Of a stretch of 64,000 nt of DNA, positions 1-10,886 are shown in pieces. Both the position numbers and the translations under genes were made by a program. The stretch's first letter is position 1; every line of letters starts with the position of its first letter. Source of the DNA: Cepaea nemoralis. Its lineage: Eukaryota; Mollusca; Gastropoda; Stylommatophora; Helicidae. The DNA lies in contig JACEFZ010016111.1 in assembly GCA_014155875.1 (NCBI GenBank), positions 873,501 through 937,500 of the forward strand. Reading direction: 5' to 3'. The notes below the pieces were generated by a model, which worked only from the letters and a program-made list of their open reading frames with translations, was not told the DNA's origin and did no database searches.

Positions 1-297
1 TTTCAGCTTGACTGCTCATTGTCTACGCTTCACATCCATACAAAAGTACAGGCTCTATGTAGCACCAAACACTCTTTTTCTCGTAGCAATTAACATCTTT
101 TTATTTGTCAGTATGTTTTTCATCTAACATAAGGCTACCTTCGCCAAGGCGATTCTTGTTCTAATTTATTCAAGGCATCTCCTATCGGATGTCAGGACTT
201 TTCCAAGATAATTGTACCGATTCACTTGATTAGGAATATTCCCATTTACTTGTATATTACATTGTGGTATTTCGTCTTTCCTAGTGACAGGAATACA
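1..297 (-). pseudogene. LINE reverse transcriptase C-terminal fragment (RTE-like), truncated by the window edge
   Basis: On the minus strand this reads as the part of a LINE ORF2 that follows the RT catalytic core. Recognisable blocks in order are VTRKDEIPQCNIQVNGN, NYLGKVLTSD, RTRIALAKVAL, NILTNKKMLIATRK and EPVLLYGCEA followed by a stop where the family has Trp. These match the usual order (K-x-E-x-P...YLGS...I-x-x-RI-x-x-A...LLYGCEAWT) of invertebrate RTE/Jockey-like RT ends. In-frame stops and frameshifts show it is dead. The 3' end lies beyond position 1. Family assignment is from memory of the motif pattern. Confidence 0.72.
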
Positions 298-720
298 TTG
301 GTAGAATATGGTACTTCACAGGCCGGGATATCAACTTTAGCATAACAGCTCAAAAACTTTCAGTAATGTTAAAGTGATGTGAAGACATTCTCAAGTTATG
401 CAAGTGAAGTCAGTGCGTCTACACGCCATGAAGTTATATTGAAGATAACGGGAGGTGGGGGTGGGAGGGGGGGGGCGCGTGCAGGTCCACAGTATAGGTG
501 ACCAAACGACACACTATGGTCAATATGGTCAGTGTGCTCCGGCAGGCATTTATTATTTTCCAGAGTAACACATCCAGTGACAAGGTTACCAGGCTGCTAA
601 ACACGTGCCGCACTGCAACAGTTCCTCGTTATGAATCAAACCTAACTCCACTGGGTCGCCTGGCCAGTGGTGCACCAACCACAGCATCACTATGGCTCAT
701 ATCTGTCGGGCCATCCCTAT

Positions 721-787
721 GTCTATATACGTGCCTGCTTGTATACGTGCCTGCTTGTATACGTGTCTGTTTGTATACGTGTCTATT
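721..787. repeat. 16-bp tandem repeat, 4 copies
   Basis: Unit TATACGTGCCTGCTTG repeats with C/T changes (last copies TATACGTGTCTGTTTG). Confidence 0.8.
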
Positions 788-1679
788 TTAAAATAAAGTT
801 AACGAAGTCAGGAATGCCAATCCTCAACTGGTGAGCCTTAGATAAACACCAGATATACAATTAAATATTTCTTTTTTTTTTAACGCTGGCGTATAATAAT
901 AATAAGACAAACACAACGAAGAACAGGCCGCGCCGGTTGGTACCAGCCAGACTATTCTCAAAACATGACACTGCATAAACACGCAGGAATTCATCCCGTA
1001 CTGAAGTGTGAGGGCGATTTTTTTAATTCCGTGCTGGGTGAGATGTAACATCTTCACCCCCACCTGACACTTCATGTCTCTGTGTGTTGAACAGCTCTTT
1101 CGTCACAGTAATATTCATTCAGTCCGTCGTTCCTCTTCTACCCTGACATCCAGGTACCTGTCAATCGTGTTTTATTATTCCAACATAATTACGCCCAATC
1201 ACTGGATACACGGCAGGGGTTGTGTACAAGAAGCCCCTCCCGTTTGTACTCAGATAATCTATGTTCAATGAGATATTCCTAAACATACTAGCAGGTTGGA
1301 AATAGTAGTGACAATATGTATAGTAAGCTATTTAAACATGGACTCCGTGACATGGCTTGCTTGTCTAGCGAATATTCCCACAGTTGTCGAATATTCAGGA
1401 ATGCAGCACAAGGACAGCCGAGTGTTGCAAGCGAGGACAAGAATTTGAGTGAATGTTAGGACTGGATTTAGTGTTCAATCCTCGAGGCCTGGCTAACATG
1501 TAGGGTCAGGGGTCCGCGCTTAAACCTGGAACACGTTTTAATATCACCACCACCAAATGTTTCTTTAAAAAAAATGAGGGATGAAGGAAAACATTAAAAG
1601 TTGGGAATCAATACAGGCAATGGGAAATCATTGCGTGGAGTAGCTGAATAGCCATCGGGGCGTGTGAGCAGCAGACGAA

Positions 1680-1925
1680 TAGTGGTGGTGGTGGAAGTGA
1701 ATGTGAGGATAGGAAGTGTGGAAATAGTGATGGTAAGAATGCTGGAAGTGGAATGGCAGAAGGTGAATGTTAGGCGCAGTGATGGCAAGGGCTGAATGTG
1801 GGGAGTGGTAATGACAGGCGGTGAATGGTAATGGCAGGAGGTGAATGTGGAAATGGTAATGGTAGGAGGTGAATGTGAAGAGTTGTAATGGCTGGAGGTG
1901 AATGTAGGATGGGTTATGGTAGGAA
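1680..1925. repeat. Diverged GTGAATG/GGTAATGGCAGGA repeat
   Basis: Purine-rich and imperfect. Blocks such as GTAATGGCAGGAGGTGAATG recur every roughly 25-30 bp with many changes. Confidence 0.6.
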
Positions 1926-2736
1926 ATTATCATGATCTACAAAGAAGATATAATTAAAGAACTCTAAGTTAGGATACAGCCAATATTGGTGCCGTGAACA
2001 AGTTATCTGGGTAGGTGTAAGATTTAGATAAAGAATCCATAAACACTCTTCAATGAAAGCTCTCTCTTGCTAATGAAGCCTACAGACGGTTTCTCACAGT
2101 AGATAGGAAGATGGCGGCCACGTGCAACCTAGCAGTGTTAAAGTATGGGTTAATCTCTTCGTGAGACATTCCTACTAGCCACGGTTCATCAAGTGATCAC
2201 GCTGTGATGTGTATGCGTATATGGTCATGTGTCATGAGCGCGTCAGTGTGCATGAGCTTGTGGTGGTGTGAGTGTCTGACTGGGCGAGTGAATATGTGTG
2301 CGCGCGAATATGAGATTTCTAAATTTACAAGACCTTCAAATTTAATTTCTCTACACCCAGTGACAGAACAGCAGCAACGAACGGGAAATAAGAAACGAAA
2401 AACAATAAAGTCACAACATGTTATCAAATTAGTCAGTCAATCAGTCGTCAGATTATCTTCACTGCTCATATAAACATTCTTATTCTTCGCATTGTGCCTT
2501 TTTACAGTAGAACAGCTATACTTGCACCTTTAGGCCGACACATCCAACTTCTGCGGACTTTGTTGACCGGGTTAACCTTCCCGGGTATGAAACCATTCAG
2601 TCCATACGTGATCTGGTACCTCGCATCTCAGTATCTCTCTGTGTCGCTTAAAAAACAAAACCGACGGCACCAACTCTATATTTTAGTTATATGGTTATTC
2701 AATATCATCAGTATGAAGTGCCCTGTCAGGTGAATT

Positions 2737-2945
2737 AGGCGTTTATGTCTCTCCATAGATCTCGGTCTTTGGTATTCTGAATCAACTCTGATGATGATAT
2801 TCCTCCATGCCACCGTCTCAAACCATCCAGCATAATTTCTCTTGGTCGACCTCTGCCTCTCTCCCCTTTGTTTTTCCAGTTGTCACAATGTTCTCCAATG
2901 CCTCTCTTCCCAACACATGACCAAAGAAAGCTGTGTCTCTCTTTC
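2737..2945 (-). pseudogene. LINE C: 3' end of a non-LTR retrotransposon ORF
   Basis: The minus strand reads FFGHVLGREALEN, then TTGKTKGRRGRGRPREIM, then LIQNTKDRDLWRDINA, with one frame change between. This is the usual C-terminus of LINE polyproteins (basic GRGRPR block, then DRxxWR). The last block matches the plus-strand sequence at about 52950-53030 closely, which supports one dispersed family. Only the 3' end is present, as expected for a 5'-truncated LINE. Confidence 0.68.
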
Positions 2946-3254
2946 TTTTAATATACACACATAATTTTCTGTCATCAACATTCAACACACAGAATTTTCT
3001 TTCATAAACATTCAGTCAGCTAAAATACATCAATTATCTTGTAGGCTGAATGTGTGCCTTAGAACCCGTGTTAAATTCATGTCTAGATGCATCAGGGATG
3101 TAAAACCCAGTGGCAAGGCTAATGAATAAAACATGGTACGTTGTCTGTAATAGCATGAGTTTTCCGTGAAATGAGTTGTTGAGAACGAGGTTCTGTGATA
3201 GAATGGTAGCGTGCTTCTCTATTATTGGAGATCTCAAATGGAACAAACAAGCTA

Positions 3255-3434
3255 TGTTGTGAAGCACAGCATAAGAGGTTATATGTTTGTTTGAAGTAGA
3301 GCATACGAGTTTATGTGTTGTGAAGTACAGCATACGAGGTTATATGTGCTGTGAAGTACAACATAAGAGGTTATATGTGCTGTGAAGTACAACATAAGAG
3401 GTTATATGTGCTGTGAAGTACAACATAAGAGATT
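3255..3434. repeat. 31-bp minisatellite, about 5 copies
   Basis: Unit GTGCTGTGAAGTACAACATA plus AGAGGTTATAT. The last three copies are almost identical and the first ones are diverged. Short frames across it are repeat shadows. Confidence 0.85.
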
Positions 3435-4399
3435 ACCGGTCCGGTGGTCATGAGTTGAAATGCACATCGGGCGGGTTTTTAAGCTGACCTGGGATTCTAG
3501 GTCAATGTAATCTAAGATGGGTAGCAGGAAACGTCTTAGCAAGTAATGGCGGCGGGCGTGATACATACCCGTGCCGATAGTGATAGGTCTATCCAATATA
3601 GGGGTCTAGCACAATATGTTCAATGTAAAGCGTGTAAAGGTATCCTTTACTTATACAATGTAGCAAGGACTTATTTTTCCCCACCACGCTAGGGTAGAAA
3701 TAGATGGAAACCAAAAACAGCCAGGATATCAAGGAACTACACACCAATACAGCACATACACAATCTTCTTCTACTAGTAGTACTAGAAGACGGCAAAGCA
3801 TTATCCACCGCTGAACGCTAGGGGTCGTATAGGAACCAGGGAGAACCAAATGTAATGAGCACAATTAAACAATGTTAAAACCATCGTTTACTGTTATCGC
3901 CCCCTACCAAGCATGCGCTAGCTAATCTTGCTGGGTCTATTTTCAGCAGCCCAATCATGGAGGGTAACCATTACTTTGGATTGTTTCTCAAAGTGCGCCC
4001 TAGGATACAGTGTATGACCTACATCAGTATTAGAATTCCTTGCGCGTTCCACTCGACAGAGTGTGTGCTTACTTCTTATGTTACTTTTACACAAAATAAT
4101 CAAGGTCTCTGGTCAACCTTTCAGTTGTGTAGGCACTGGTCACCCCCACCTAGTAACGATATGGCCGGGCATATACCAAACCAGAAACTATTTCAATTTA
4201 AGAATAACAATCAAGGCAATGCGGTAATGTTTTGAGTTACCCGTGTAAAGTCGATCGAATCAATACAGGAAAACAGATGTTGCAAACAAAAATGTCAATA
4301 AGGTTGTTTCGGGGATATTATCAGCGCGAATAAGTTCATCATTAGACAAAGTGTGCATCTTTCATTTTCCAATGGAGCATAGGCTATCAACCACCTCAC
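3435..4399. other. Region without a recognised gene
   Basis: Unique-looking sequence. I find no repeat array, SINE head or LINE motif and no convincing exon. Confidence 0.4.
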
Positions 4400-4545
4400 G
4401 CCAGGTCCTACTGTAGACTTGTTCATGACTGGTTGAATTCTTCAGCTAGTTGTCTACGGGATGAGGCACCTAGCCTCGCGCTGACATCTCCTTAGTCGCA
4501 TCCTGTGAAATGCATGGTAGGTTGCAGTATTGCTATTCTTTATTT
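4400..4545 (-). repeat. Dispersed repeat, R-family core fragment
   Basis: On the minus strand it carries AAAGAATAGCAATACTGCA, a CCTACCATGCAT block and GCGACTAAGGAG, followed by CCCGTAGACAACTAGCTG. The same order of blocks occurs in the R element at about 9400-9470 and, reversed, at 15305-15425. Diverged, so an old copy. Confidence 0.65.
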
Positions 4546-4659
4546 CACTAATAATCTGGTAACCAATATTATGTCACAGCTATATGAGATGATCTGATCA
4601 GCTCCTTTCACAGCTGCCAATTCCTCTTGGAACCCGAAGCAAAGTAGGCCTACACGTAC

Positions 4660-4710
4660 CTTCGTTAAGAGACATGTCGCCAAAAAACGACCTTTTTCTC
4701 GATCACTCAT
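4660..4710 (-). CDS. Candidate first coding exon, function unknown
   Basis: On the minus strand an ATG opens 17 codons (MSDREKGRFLATCLLTK) that end exactly at AAG|GTACGT, a good 5' splice site in phase 0. The reading frame is also open upstream of the ATG for some distance, so the start is a guess. No downstream exon could be identified in the remaining 4.6 kb. It could equally be chance; no family is recognised. Confidence 0.25.
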
Positions 4711-4757
4711 AATCTTCACGTTGTGCGTTGAGTTTTTCTCCGTGCAGCTCTCGGACA

Positions 4758-5799
4758 CCTTTCCTCACCTCGAATAGGCGTTGCTAATTACCCATTTGTG
4801 CGTTTCAAACTATCATCATCATTACACAGTGCACTCTCCACAGAAAAGGCCTTTCATTAATGGATCTCCAACCGTTTCTTCGTTGTACATTCTGCTAGGT
4901 TGTATTATGATAACATCTTAATGTCTATCTATTTATTATCTCCGACGCCATCTAGATCTTCTGCCGTCAAGTTTTCCCTCCATTACGGTTTTTGGTAGAC
5001 TTTATGTCATACCAAACTACCCTGCCTTGCTCATTTTTGGCCACTTCAGCAGCGCCCTTTTTGTATTGAACAGTTAGTTATGAATCAGTTTTGTTCCCAT
5101 CCATGAAACACACGAATCTTCAGTAGCCCCACATTTCAACAGCTTCCATGTTATGCGCAGACATAATTCATCCTCAGCCATTTAAATATCATCATATGTC
5201 TCAGTGATTTCTATCAATAAAGCCTAGGTCTATTAACAAACTGATATAGTATATTAGGAGCTTGCAGAAAAGAGGAATGGTTGGATCGATTACTATGTAA
5301 AACAAATTATCCCATTTCGAAAACCCTTCAAGTCAATGAAATAACAGGAGAAATAAACATATAGGTACTGACTGGCACTTGCAGAAGACAAAATAGGCAG
5401 AAATCTGAGAACATGTTAGACAACAGAAAACCTTAAAGCGACTGTCTAATGTGTCTGTTGATATCTTTTCCTCTAGCATTGTTAAACTTGTATTTTATTA
5501 GTGCAAATCATGACCTGTTAATGTATCTATCAAGCACAGATGATAGGCAGCTGCTATATTTCTACAATAAAGACAAACTACAAAGATTGTGCCGGTATTG
5601 TTTGTGACAGAAATGAGAAATGTAAGATACTACGAGCTGAGGCTATCAATGACATGGACAAGTTAATGTAAGGTGTTGAAGGATACTCTTGAAACAGACA
5701 AGATCTAGATATCAAATTATTCACTTAAGTGTCACACATCACTGATTTACAGAGTAGAGGGTTTGTAATCCACTAAGGGCAATTTGGAAGCAGATCGCT
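4758..5799. other. Region without a recognised gene
   Basis: AT-rich unique sequence without an open frame, array or element that I can name. Confidence 0.4.
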
Positions 5800-6135
5800 T
5801 AGCTTTGATTTTTATGGTATGAGACGGCAGCTGTTCAGAAAGCAATGCCAAACTACTTAACGTAAAATTGCCTAGTAAATCACATACAGCCACTAAGTTC
5901 TGGGGTTTAATAGAACATCTTGTAAATCACATACAGCCACTAAGTTCTGGGGTTTAATAGAACATCCTGTAAATCACATACAGCCACTAAGTTCTGGGGT
6001 TTAATAGAACATCCTGTAAATCACATACAGCCACTAAGTTCTGGGGTTTAATAGAACATCCTGTAAATCACATACAGCCACTAAGTTCTGGGGTTTAATA
6101 GAACATCCTGTAAAGGACATGCAGCTAACTTTTAA
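5800..6135 (+). mobile_element. SINE-2 copy with an internally amplified 3' segment
   Basis: It begins with the SINE-2 central block (TTCAGAAAGCAATGCCAAAC, then ACGTAAAATTGCCTAGTAAA) and ends with the family's 3' end (CCTGTAAAGGACATGCA). Between them a 47-bp stretch of the element's own 3' domain (AAATCACATACAGCCACTAA, GTTCTGGGGTTTAATAGAAC) is repeated five times. Other SINE-2 copies at 24577, 42902, 44024 and 59699 carry a single version of this segment, so the expansion happened inside this copy. The tRNA-like head is missing or unrecognisable. Confidence 0.75.
5877..6111 (+). repeat. 47-bp tandem repeat, 5 copies, within SINE-2
   Basis: Five copies start at 5877, 5924, 5971, 6018 and 6065. 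They are nearly identical (a T/C change in ACATCTTGT/ACATCCTGT), so the amplification is recent. Confidence 0.92.
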
Positions 6136-6817
6136 CTTATCATAAACAGGTGGATAGACAGACAGACAGACACATAAATTGTAGGTGGATTAATAGACAC
6201 ACAGGTAGTCAGATATGCAGATGTACGAATGAATGAACACAGGTATAACATCATTAGGGAAAATCTCACTAGAGGGAATCTGTAATGTATCTTTACATTT
6301 CTGAGATGGTGTCTAGTATATGCTATAATTTACTAATATCTTCTTTCCTGTTGCTACAACATCCACTATAATTTGCTGTTTGTAGGTCAGCCATTTGTAG
6401 GCCGACTGTATAAGAACGCGTGTTCTTAAACATCCAGAGTGTTGATGCTGAGTAAGTGGTTCAACCCTCCACTGGACTAAAATGCTGACCTGCCATCCTT
6501 GACATGGGTATGTAAATTACAAGTACCTCTGAAGTAAGAGTGGGTTTGCCTGATGGCGAGGGACACTGTTCATAGGGAAAGCTAATCCACATGCAAAATT
6601 CATTCTAGCACTACTAGAAGTAGGGTGTATGGACTACGCTTGAGTTCAAAGCCAGCGAGCGGAAACATAAAAATTGCTATTTATCTTTAACAAATGAGAA
6701 CATCTTGGACAAAGACAAAATAAATGCTGAGATATTGATAGCTGCAGACATGGCTAGCTCACTCATTAAATACATCAGAAATAACAAATGTAAGGGGGAC
6801 ATCAACATAAGGGAGCT
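6136..6817. other. Region without a recognised gene
   Basis: Short GACA microsatellite near 6150; otherwise nothing recognised. Confidence 0.4.
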
Positions 6818-7040
6818 GAGGTGGCGTAGTGGTTAGATGTCTGCATGCTGGCCCGCTGGTTATGGGTTTGATCTGCATCCGAGCAGATTCATATGGAAAA
6901 AATTTATCTTGGTTCAAGTGGACCCACTTGGTTCAAGTGGACCCAGTCTCAAATGGACATTAAGAAATGTCTTGAGAAGTAAAGGCAGCTACTGTGATAC
7001 TGACCATGTTACCAACCAAGTGCTGATTGGTCTTTCAAAA
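6818..7040 (+). mobile_element. tRNA-derived SINE, type different from SINE-1
   Basis: A tRNA-like head has an A box (TGGCGTAGTGGTTAGA) and, about 30 bp on, a degenerate B box (GGGTTTGATCTGC), the internal RNA polymerase III promoter layout. The body has a duplicated GGTTCAAGTGGACCCA and does not match the SINE-1 body, so it is a different family or a recombinant. The 3' limit is uncertain. Confidence 0.6.
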
Positions 7041-7076
7041 TAAGAGTCTAGCATTGTATGCTTAAAAAGCTTAAAG

Positions 7077-7310
7077 TCGGTTAAAAGTTGACAGGGTCGT
7101 CTTCATTGCACCGAGTTTTATCCCATATGGCTCAGTCTCTATCCACAGCAAACTGCAGAAAGCATCTCACAAAGCACAGACTCTGTAGCTCCAGTGACAA
7201 CTCCAAGAGTCTCCGGAAAAAATGCACTTGTGAACCGAAGGACGTGGCCCGGAATTGAACCCACAACCTTCGAAGCCCAAGTCAGATGGCTAGTTGTATG
7301 CCAGCTGCAT
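7077..7310 (-). mobile_element. SINE-1 copy
   Basis: Reverse orientation. It has the B-box region (GGGTTCAATTCCGGGCCACG on the minus strand), the central block with TCCGGAGACTCTTGGAGT and the 3' block CATATGGGATAAAACTCGGT then GCAATGAAGACGACCCTGTC. The same order is present at 10190, 15461, 20671 and 30824. Confidence 0.82.
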
Positions 7311-7911
7311 CAATGTGTGTGTATTAAGGGTCCTTTACTTGTACTTTTTTTAATATCAACATAACAGGTTGGCTAGAGAAATTATTAGTCTTATGTGGGG
7401 AAAATACTATGGCAAGAGGCAGAGGAAGAAAGAGAAAGAAGTTCCTGAAAGCTTAAACAGCTGGCAACAAATAATAATATAAACAACCTCAATTTTGGTA
7501 AAATATAAGACACACAGGTTTGGAGAGTCATGATTGTCAACATCTGGTTCAGGCACCTGTAAACTATGCTAAGAGAAAGTGCTGAATATTAGTATTAGCC
7601 TCATTATTTTAAAAAAATGAATTTTACAATATACCACAGCCTACATATCAACCCATTGGGGGAGGGGGGGGGGGAGAGAGAGAGAGAGAAAGAGTCTATA
7701 TATGTGTTAGGGGCTAAGAAAATAAAGGTCCTTGTTTTGGCAGAGTTCTTTCAATTTTTGGTCACCTCGGCCTCAACAAGGTCACATAATATATGAGACA
7801 ATATCTGTTACGCCACATACTGCTCTTTGCACATTAACTGTCGGTAACCCAACTAACATGTAAAGATAGTCATATAGCAGGCACTGTCCTTGGGTGTCAG
7901 TTGTTGGACCT
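7311..7911. other. Region without a recognised gene
   Basis: Contains a G-run plus (GA)n tract at about 7660-7695; otherwise nothing recognised. If the exon pair upstream is real, its 3' UTR would fall here. Confidence 0.4.
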
Positions 7912-8004
7912 TTACATTTTATAGACCATGACATAATGAGATGGGACGGCTGGTTCCTTTCCTCGATGTCTCTCCTCCCCAAGCCAAACGCTTTCCAAAA
8001 CATT
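7912..8004 (-). CDS. Candidate exon 2 of a small unknown gene
   Basis: The minus strand has an acceptor ACCAATTTTCAG followed by 30 codons (starting NVLESVWLGEERHRG, ending VMVYKM) and TAA. Its phase 0 start matches the phase 0 end of the candidate exon at 8676-8738, giving a 51-residue product. Alternatively the last codons hide a donor (AAAAT|GTAAAG) and the protein continues. I recognise no family. A charged, hydrophilic composition with Arg, Glu and Trp looks protein-like but is not proof. Confidence 0.35.
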   Translation of the reverse strand, partial: NVLESVWLGEERHRGKEPAVPSHYVMVYKM

Positions 8005-8675
8005 CTGAAAATTGGTACCCATTTTTCTTATGAGGCTTGGTTGACTCCCAGAGCCGTACAGGTCTGAAAATATAACCGTACCGCTGTTGGAGATAAACCG
8101 ATTACATGAACCAGTCTTGTCAGGCAGGCATAGTATAATAGTAACAATGCCACTGCAGGTTCCATTAACCTGCGTTGTGTCTACTGCTTTAACTTTAGTC
8201 TATAACTGCCCAAAGCAATTAACTTTTCTTGACATGTTAATGATAATGAATTGCACGCGATTTAGTTCTCACGCTTTTTCAAATGTATGAAGTTACGCGC
8301 TATACTGTAGTCTGTACTGTACAGTACTGATACTACTAGTTTAAACTAGTTAGTTAGTATTACTTACACTAGCTTAACAACTTAACAGCTGTTTAACTTT
8401 ATCCTAGAATGAGTTAAAATAATTCAATAAATGTTTAGAGTATGTTCACGTTTCCAAAATCTACAACCCATTAAAAAGAAACGCCATTCGGACACAAACA
8501 ACAAACTAATGTAGTGTACTTTTGAAGGAATAAAAGACAAAATTAAAAGACGAATTTAAAAAAAAAGAAAACAAAAACACACACACACAAGTTGAAGTTA
8601 ATAATAATTGACGCACTTTTGAACAAACAGAAGACACAACTACGATCTTTTCAACAGAATTATGTGTCTAATTAC

Positions 8676-8738
8676 CTTGCGAATGACTCTGTCCTGAAGA
8701 TGTTTAATATCCAAGAGAGTTTTGTAAGGCGAGCTCAT
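8676..8738 (-). CDS. Candidate first coding exon of a small unknown gene
   Basis: The minus strand shows ATTCACCATGAGC, a good Kozak context, then 21 codons beginning MSSPYKTLLDIKHLQ and ending at AAG|GTAATT, phase 0. About 100 bp upstream lies a perfect CRE palindrome in a CpG-richer stretch, which fits a promoter. The next exon candidate is 671 bp downstream. No homology recognised; a real but unknown small protein or a chance assembly are both possible. Confidence 0.42.
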
Positions 8739-8836
8739 GGTGAATATAAGTGACGGAAAATGTTCGAGAGAAAACACGACTTGCTGGTCGACGACATGCT
8801 CGACGTCTGCTTGAGTCGTTAGCAGGCGTGACCCCG

Positions 8837-8844
8837 TGACGTCA
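8837..8844. promoter_or_regulatory. CRE palindrome TGACGTCA
   Basis: Perfect CREB/ATF site, 99 bp upstream of the candidate start codon at 8738, on either strand. Function inferred from position only. Confidence 0.45.
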
Positions 8845-8912
8845 CATGGGTCAATGGGGAGTGTTCATTGTTTTCTAGTTACTTCTTCGCAGGTGCTTTC
8901 TTTCTTTTCTTC

Positions 8913-8923
8913 ACGTGACTTTC
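8913..8923. other. Left target-site duplication ACGTGACTTTC
   Basis: Exact match to 9985-9995, which follows directly after the (ACTA)n tail of the R element. Confidence 0.65.
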
Positions 8924-9375
8924 ATGATAGCTGTAGTATGGCTACCATATTGTGTTGATGTTTGAAGATAGCTGTAGTATGGCTACCATATTGTGTTAAT
9001 GTTTCATGATAGCTGTAGTATGGCTACCATATTATGTTGATGTTTGAAGATAGCTGTTGTATGGTTACCATATTGTGTTAATGTTTCATGATAGCTGTAG
9101 TATGGCTACCATATTATGTTAATGTTTCATGATAGCTGTCTGTAGTCTGTAGTATGGCTACCATATTGTGTTAATGTTTCATGATAGCTGTAGTATGGCT
9201 ACCATATCGTGTTAATGTTTCATGATAGCTGTAGGTGGTGTACCATCTTGTGTTGATGTTTCATGATAGCTGTAGTATGGCTACCATATTGTGTTAATAT
9301 CATGATAGCTGTAGTATGGCTACCATATTGTGTTGGTGTTTCATGATAGCTGTAGTATGGCTACCATATTGTAGG
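8924..9375 (+). repeat. 41-bp tandem repeat, about 11 copies
   Basis: Unit TCATGATAGCTGTAGTATGG CTACCATATTGTGTTAATGTT, with TGAAGATAGCTG variants and one internal expansion near 9140. Confidence 0.9.
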
Positions 9376-9984
9376 TGGCACCCGTGTGTTGCCGGGGCCC
9401 ATAAGGGAAGCAAAGAATAGCAACACTGTAGCCTACCACGCATGTCGTAAGAGGCGACTAAGGAGGTTTGATGGTTCCGTCGCCCTGCTACTGAGTGAGT
9501 GCGTGGCGCGACACTGTGAGCTGTGAGTTTCGTGTTAAATGCTTTTGAATCTGCTTGAGGTTTTTTGGAACGTGACTGCATGTTCGGAGCGATGGCAGAT
9601 GGCTATGTCCCAGAGTTGACCGGTTCTTGCCTTATGCAGAAATGCGTGGCTGCTGGGCTTCTGGTTGACTGCCACTGCCATCAACGATGAACTGCATTTC
9701 GTGGACTGTGTGGGTGAACATCTAGGAAACATCCAGTTGGGAAAATGACTGCCGATTCCATCAGAAATGAACTGGGTGTTTTGTGGGGGACTATTGTGTT
9801 GACATTCTGGCGGTGGCATTATGCACAGTGTATCTGTGCGGGCTGTTGTTTGTCAAGACTCCTGTCTTTTCCACTTTTCACATTGGGCAGTGGGGAGTAT
9901 TTTGTGTGATATTCACTGGCACAGGAACGGAGCATAATGGGGATGACCCGTTGCTGTGAAGTTGGAACTACGACTAACTAACTA
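8924..9984 (+). mobile_element. R element: retrotransposon-like unit with tandem 41-bp head and (ACTA)n tail
   Basis: The unit is flanked by an exact 11-bp direct repeat ACGTGACTTTC (8913-8923 and 9985-9995), as left by target-primed insertion. It begins with about eleven 41-bp monomers (8924-9375), continues with a unique body containing TGTCGTAAGAGGCGACTAA, and ends in CGACTAACTAACTA. A 5'-truncated copy of the body with an inverted (TAGT)n tail is at 33575-33928, and core fragments are at 4400 and 15305. I see no protein motif; minus-strand open frames of the two copies agree partly but this may be shared ancestry only. A non-autonomous element or a LINE 3' region are both possible. Confidence 0.65.
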
Positions 9985-10189
9985 ACGTGACTTTCTTTTT
10001 CTTTCTTTCTTTCTTTCTTCTTCGTTTTCTTTTGTGATGACTAACAAGTAAAACTACTTTTCAACATTTCATGTTCTTTATGTCATGCTTTTTAGAAACG
10101 AAATTGAAATGTGTTTAATAGTATATTATTATAATATTAGTATAGTCGCCAAGAAAGCGGTGGAAATGTAAAGCGTATAATAAAAGACG

Positions 10190-10425
10190 TAAGATCGACT
10201 TTACTGTACCGATTTTTAACCCATATGACACCGTCCCTTTCCGCCGGGCGGACTGCCGAAAGTGTCGGACAAGAAACGAGCTTTGTGGCTCCAGCGACGA
10301 CCTCCCCAGCAGTCTCCGAACAATAAATATGCACCCGTGAACCGAAAGACCGGAATCGAACCCATCACCTTCAGAGCGCAAGGTAAGCAGTTTAACCAAT
10401 TTGCCACGAAGACCCACAGTGGACA
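10190..10425 (-). mobile_element. SINE-1 copy
   Basis: Minus-strand tRNA-like head with A box TGGCAAATTGGTTAA and B box GGGTTCGATTCCGG, then the TTCGGAGACTGCTGGGGAGG block and the 3' block CATATGGGTTAAAAATCGG followed by AAGTCGATCTTACG. Confidence 0.85.
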
Positions 10426-10881
10426 TGTAAACAACTTGAAAACACAAAATATAGGCGTAGGCTTCCTGAAGCTACAATAATCGTAGACTTTCATAGAACG
10501 TTCCGGTGACAATATTCATCAGCAAACAACAACAATAGACAAAATAAAAATGTCAATAAAGTAATTACATTAAACATGACGTTACGGAATTATGTGAAAT
10601 AAAAAAAGCAATCAGAAATAAATGAAATAATTGGTGATTAATTCAGAAGCTCCCAATAAAAAGGTTAAGAATGCCATAATAGGCACATAAGAAAACCAAC
10701 GCTGAGGTACTGAACGCATCAGGCGTTTTAGATAACTCATCAAATCCATGAGGACACGACAAACGATATATTCGATAGAAGAGGCGAGAAAAGGAAATTA
10801 GCTTCATCTGGAAAATACTAGGCAACAGACAGGAAAGAAGAAATATAGGAAGATATACAATAGACTGAATAGAGCATAGGT

Positions 10882-10886
10882 CCTCA
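10882..10886. other. Possible target duplication CCTCA of the rearranged LINE A
   Basis: CCTCA directly borders the inverted half and again directly follows the 3' end at 15275-15279. Only five bases, so chance is possible. Confidence 0.35.

Larger units (their letters stand above)
298..2736. other. Region without a recognised gene
   Basis: I see no exon or element I can name. It holds a G-rich run (about 449-480, several runs of three or more G, a possible quadruplex), a four-copy 16-bp tandem repeat (about 721-787, unit TATACGTGCCTGCTTG) and a purine-rich, much diverged repeat (about 1680-1925). Short open frames across the diverged repeat are low-complexity and not credible genes. Confidence 0.5.

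Noticed and set aside
3402..3596. Minus-strand frame of 64 residues
   Set aside because: Runs into the 31-bp minisatellite and has no family or splice support.
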